DNA of 64,000 nucleotides from Marivita sp041725935. Lineage in GTDB: Bacteria > Pseudomonadota > Alphaproteobacteria > Rhodobacterales > Rhodobacteraceae. Positions 63,422-64,000 of this stretch are shown here, piece by piece. The position numbers were made by a program, and so were the translations under genes. The notes under the pieces were generated by a model, which made no database searches, had not been told where the DNA came from, and worked only from the letters and a program-made list of their open reading frames with translations. Each line of letters begins with the position of its first letter. The first letter of the stretch is position 1. The stretch spans positions 1-64,000 of the forward strand of contig JBGRQD010000013.1 in the NCBI GenBank assembly GCA_041725935.1, written 5' to 3'.

Positions 63422-64000
63422 CTGTACGTCACCTGATACGTGGAAATGGCCTTATGGGGAGTTTGAATATAAAGAATGTAAGATACTCAAATGTCTTCAT
63501 TAATCCAAGCGGCATCTGCCTTGAGCCTTGCCGGAAATGATCGGGGTGTTCCAGACAAAAGCACTTTCTGATCCTTGTTTTGCCAAGCCATGATCCACAT
63601 CGGTCAGATGGCGACACTCGACACCGTTATGCGCAGCCTGCACGTTTGCCGGATTGCCCATGCTGCACTTTGCATAAATGGCCGGTTCGACCGCAGTGTG
63701 ACATCGCAGATTATATCGTTCTTGCTGCATTTCCTGTGTCATGAGCGCACGCAGCGAGAAAATCGAATTCACAGTTTTTTGGGCTCCGAGCGGACTTTCA
63801 GATTGTCGTGTTAAGTCTATTTTATGATTTGCAAAATCTAATGCGCTGTTAACCCGGTTTGCAAAGTTAGGTCCGCTTCGGGCCTATTGTTTCGCGCGCG
63901 AAACATTTTGGTGCAAGAACGGCCGGAACCTAAACCGTAGGGTGCGTGCTTGCACGCACCACCATCAAATCAACAACCCTGCCGCCCCTTCGTGCCGCAG
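63422..64000. other. Lower-GC non-coding region at the right edge
   Basis: About 580 bases with no supported gene. Two open frames (around 63500-63772 minus and 63575-63814 plus) have no ribosome site, are rich in cysteine and histidine, and overlap each other. The region may hold a decayed gene or a dispersed intergenic repeat. A perfect hairpin is listed separately. Confidence 0.5.
63941..63960. repeat. REP-like perfect hairpin
   Basis: GGTGCGTGC-TT-GCACGCACC, a perfect nine-base inverted repeat in non-coding DNA. Elements with this core are often dispersed between genes in Rhodobacteraceae and other bacteria (recollection, not checked). Only this copy was noticed here. Confidence 0.5.

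Noticed and set aside
63500..63814. Overlapping opposite frames near the right edge
   Set aside because: No ribosome sites, unusual cysteine/histidine content and mutual overlap; more likely non-coding or decayed.

Overview
The window comes from an alphaproteobacterium of the Rhodobacteraceae, most likely the Roseobacter group. The evidence is the PetP/PetR regulator pair, an FnrL-type regulator with TTGAT-N4-ATCAA boxes, ccoNOQP plus ccoGHIS, the FYDLN-acid protein, a YejABEF-type peptide importer and high GC throughout. No phage, transposon, CRISPR array or rRNA was recognised. The only RNA gene seen is a tRNA-Ala(GGC). About 65 protein genes are supported, packed closely and often overlapping by 1 to 4 bases.

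Layout. 1-185: start of a polysaccharide-export ATPase, cut by the window edge. 739-6466: a polyamine-type ABC importer (ATPase, binding protein, two permeases) with a DUF1330 gene inside. 6555-8798: ilvE, divergent from petP-petR. 8850-12840: deacetylase-family gene, xseB, ispA, dxs (isoprenoid precursors). 12837-16654 (minus): VOC protein, topoisomerase IB, class II aldolase, epimerase, ExoD. 16753-18710: amn and an HU protein. 18764-25400 (minus): a tandem universal stress protein followed by the seven-gene Mrp/Mnh Na+/H+ antiporter, divergent from an OxyR-like regulator. 26522-28462: tRNA-Ala, FYDLN protein, YgjP-type peptidase, GntR regulator. 28479-38615: universal stress protein, cbb3 oxidase (ccoNOQP), a small ORF, a LysR gene, and the oxidase assembly genes ccoGHIS. 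38625-46254: penicillin-binding protein with SPOR domain, HAD hydrolase, clpS, RsmC-like methyltransferase, an SDR protein without the usual catalytic pair, hemF, rluE, tadA, RluB-like synthase. 46308-52946: an eight-gene XpaC/TelA/SPFH/zinc-ribbon locus. 52950-55111: fnrL divergent from hemN. 55108-61014: yejFEBA. 61194-63421: membrane-anchored cytochrome c, pheA and an orphan gene in lower-GC DNA.

Two themes tie the window together. The first is low-oxygen respiration: FnrL, four FnrL-type boxes (two at usp/ccoN, one at ccoG, one at fnrL/hemN), the cbb3 oxidase and its assembly genes, oxygen-independent HemN and oxygen-dependent HemF, and a membrane cytochrome c that could feed the oxidase. 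The second is envelope and ion stress: the Usp-Mrp operon under an OxyR-like regulator that lacks the redox cysteines yet sits beside a perfect OxyR-type half operator, and the TelA locus. That locus is the best candidate for an under-described system. It combines two paralogous four-helix membrane proteins, each preceded by a tiny membrane peptide, with TelA, a DUF2927 lipoprotein, an SPFH-GYF protein and a double zinc-ribbon membrane protein.
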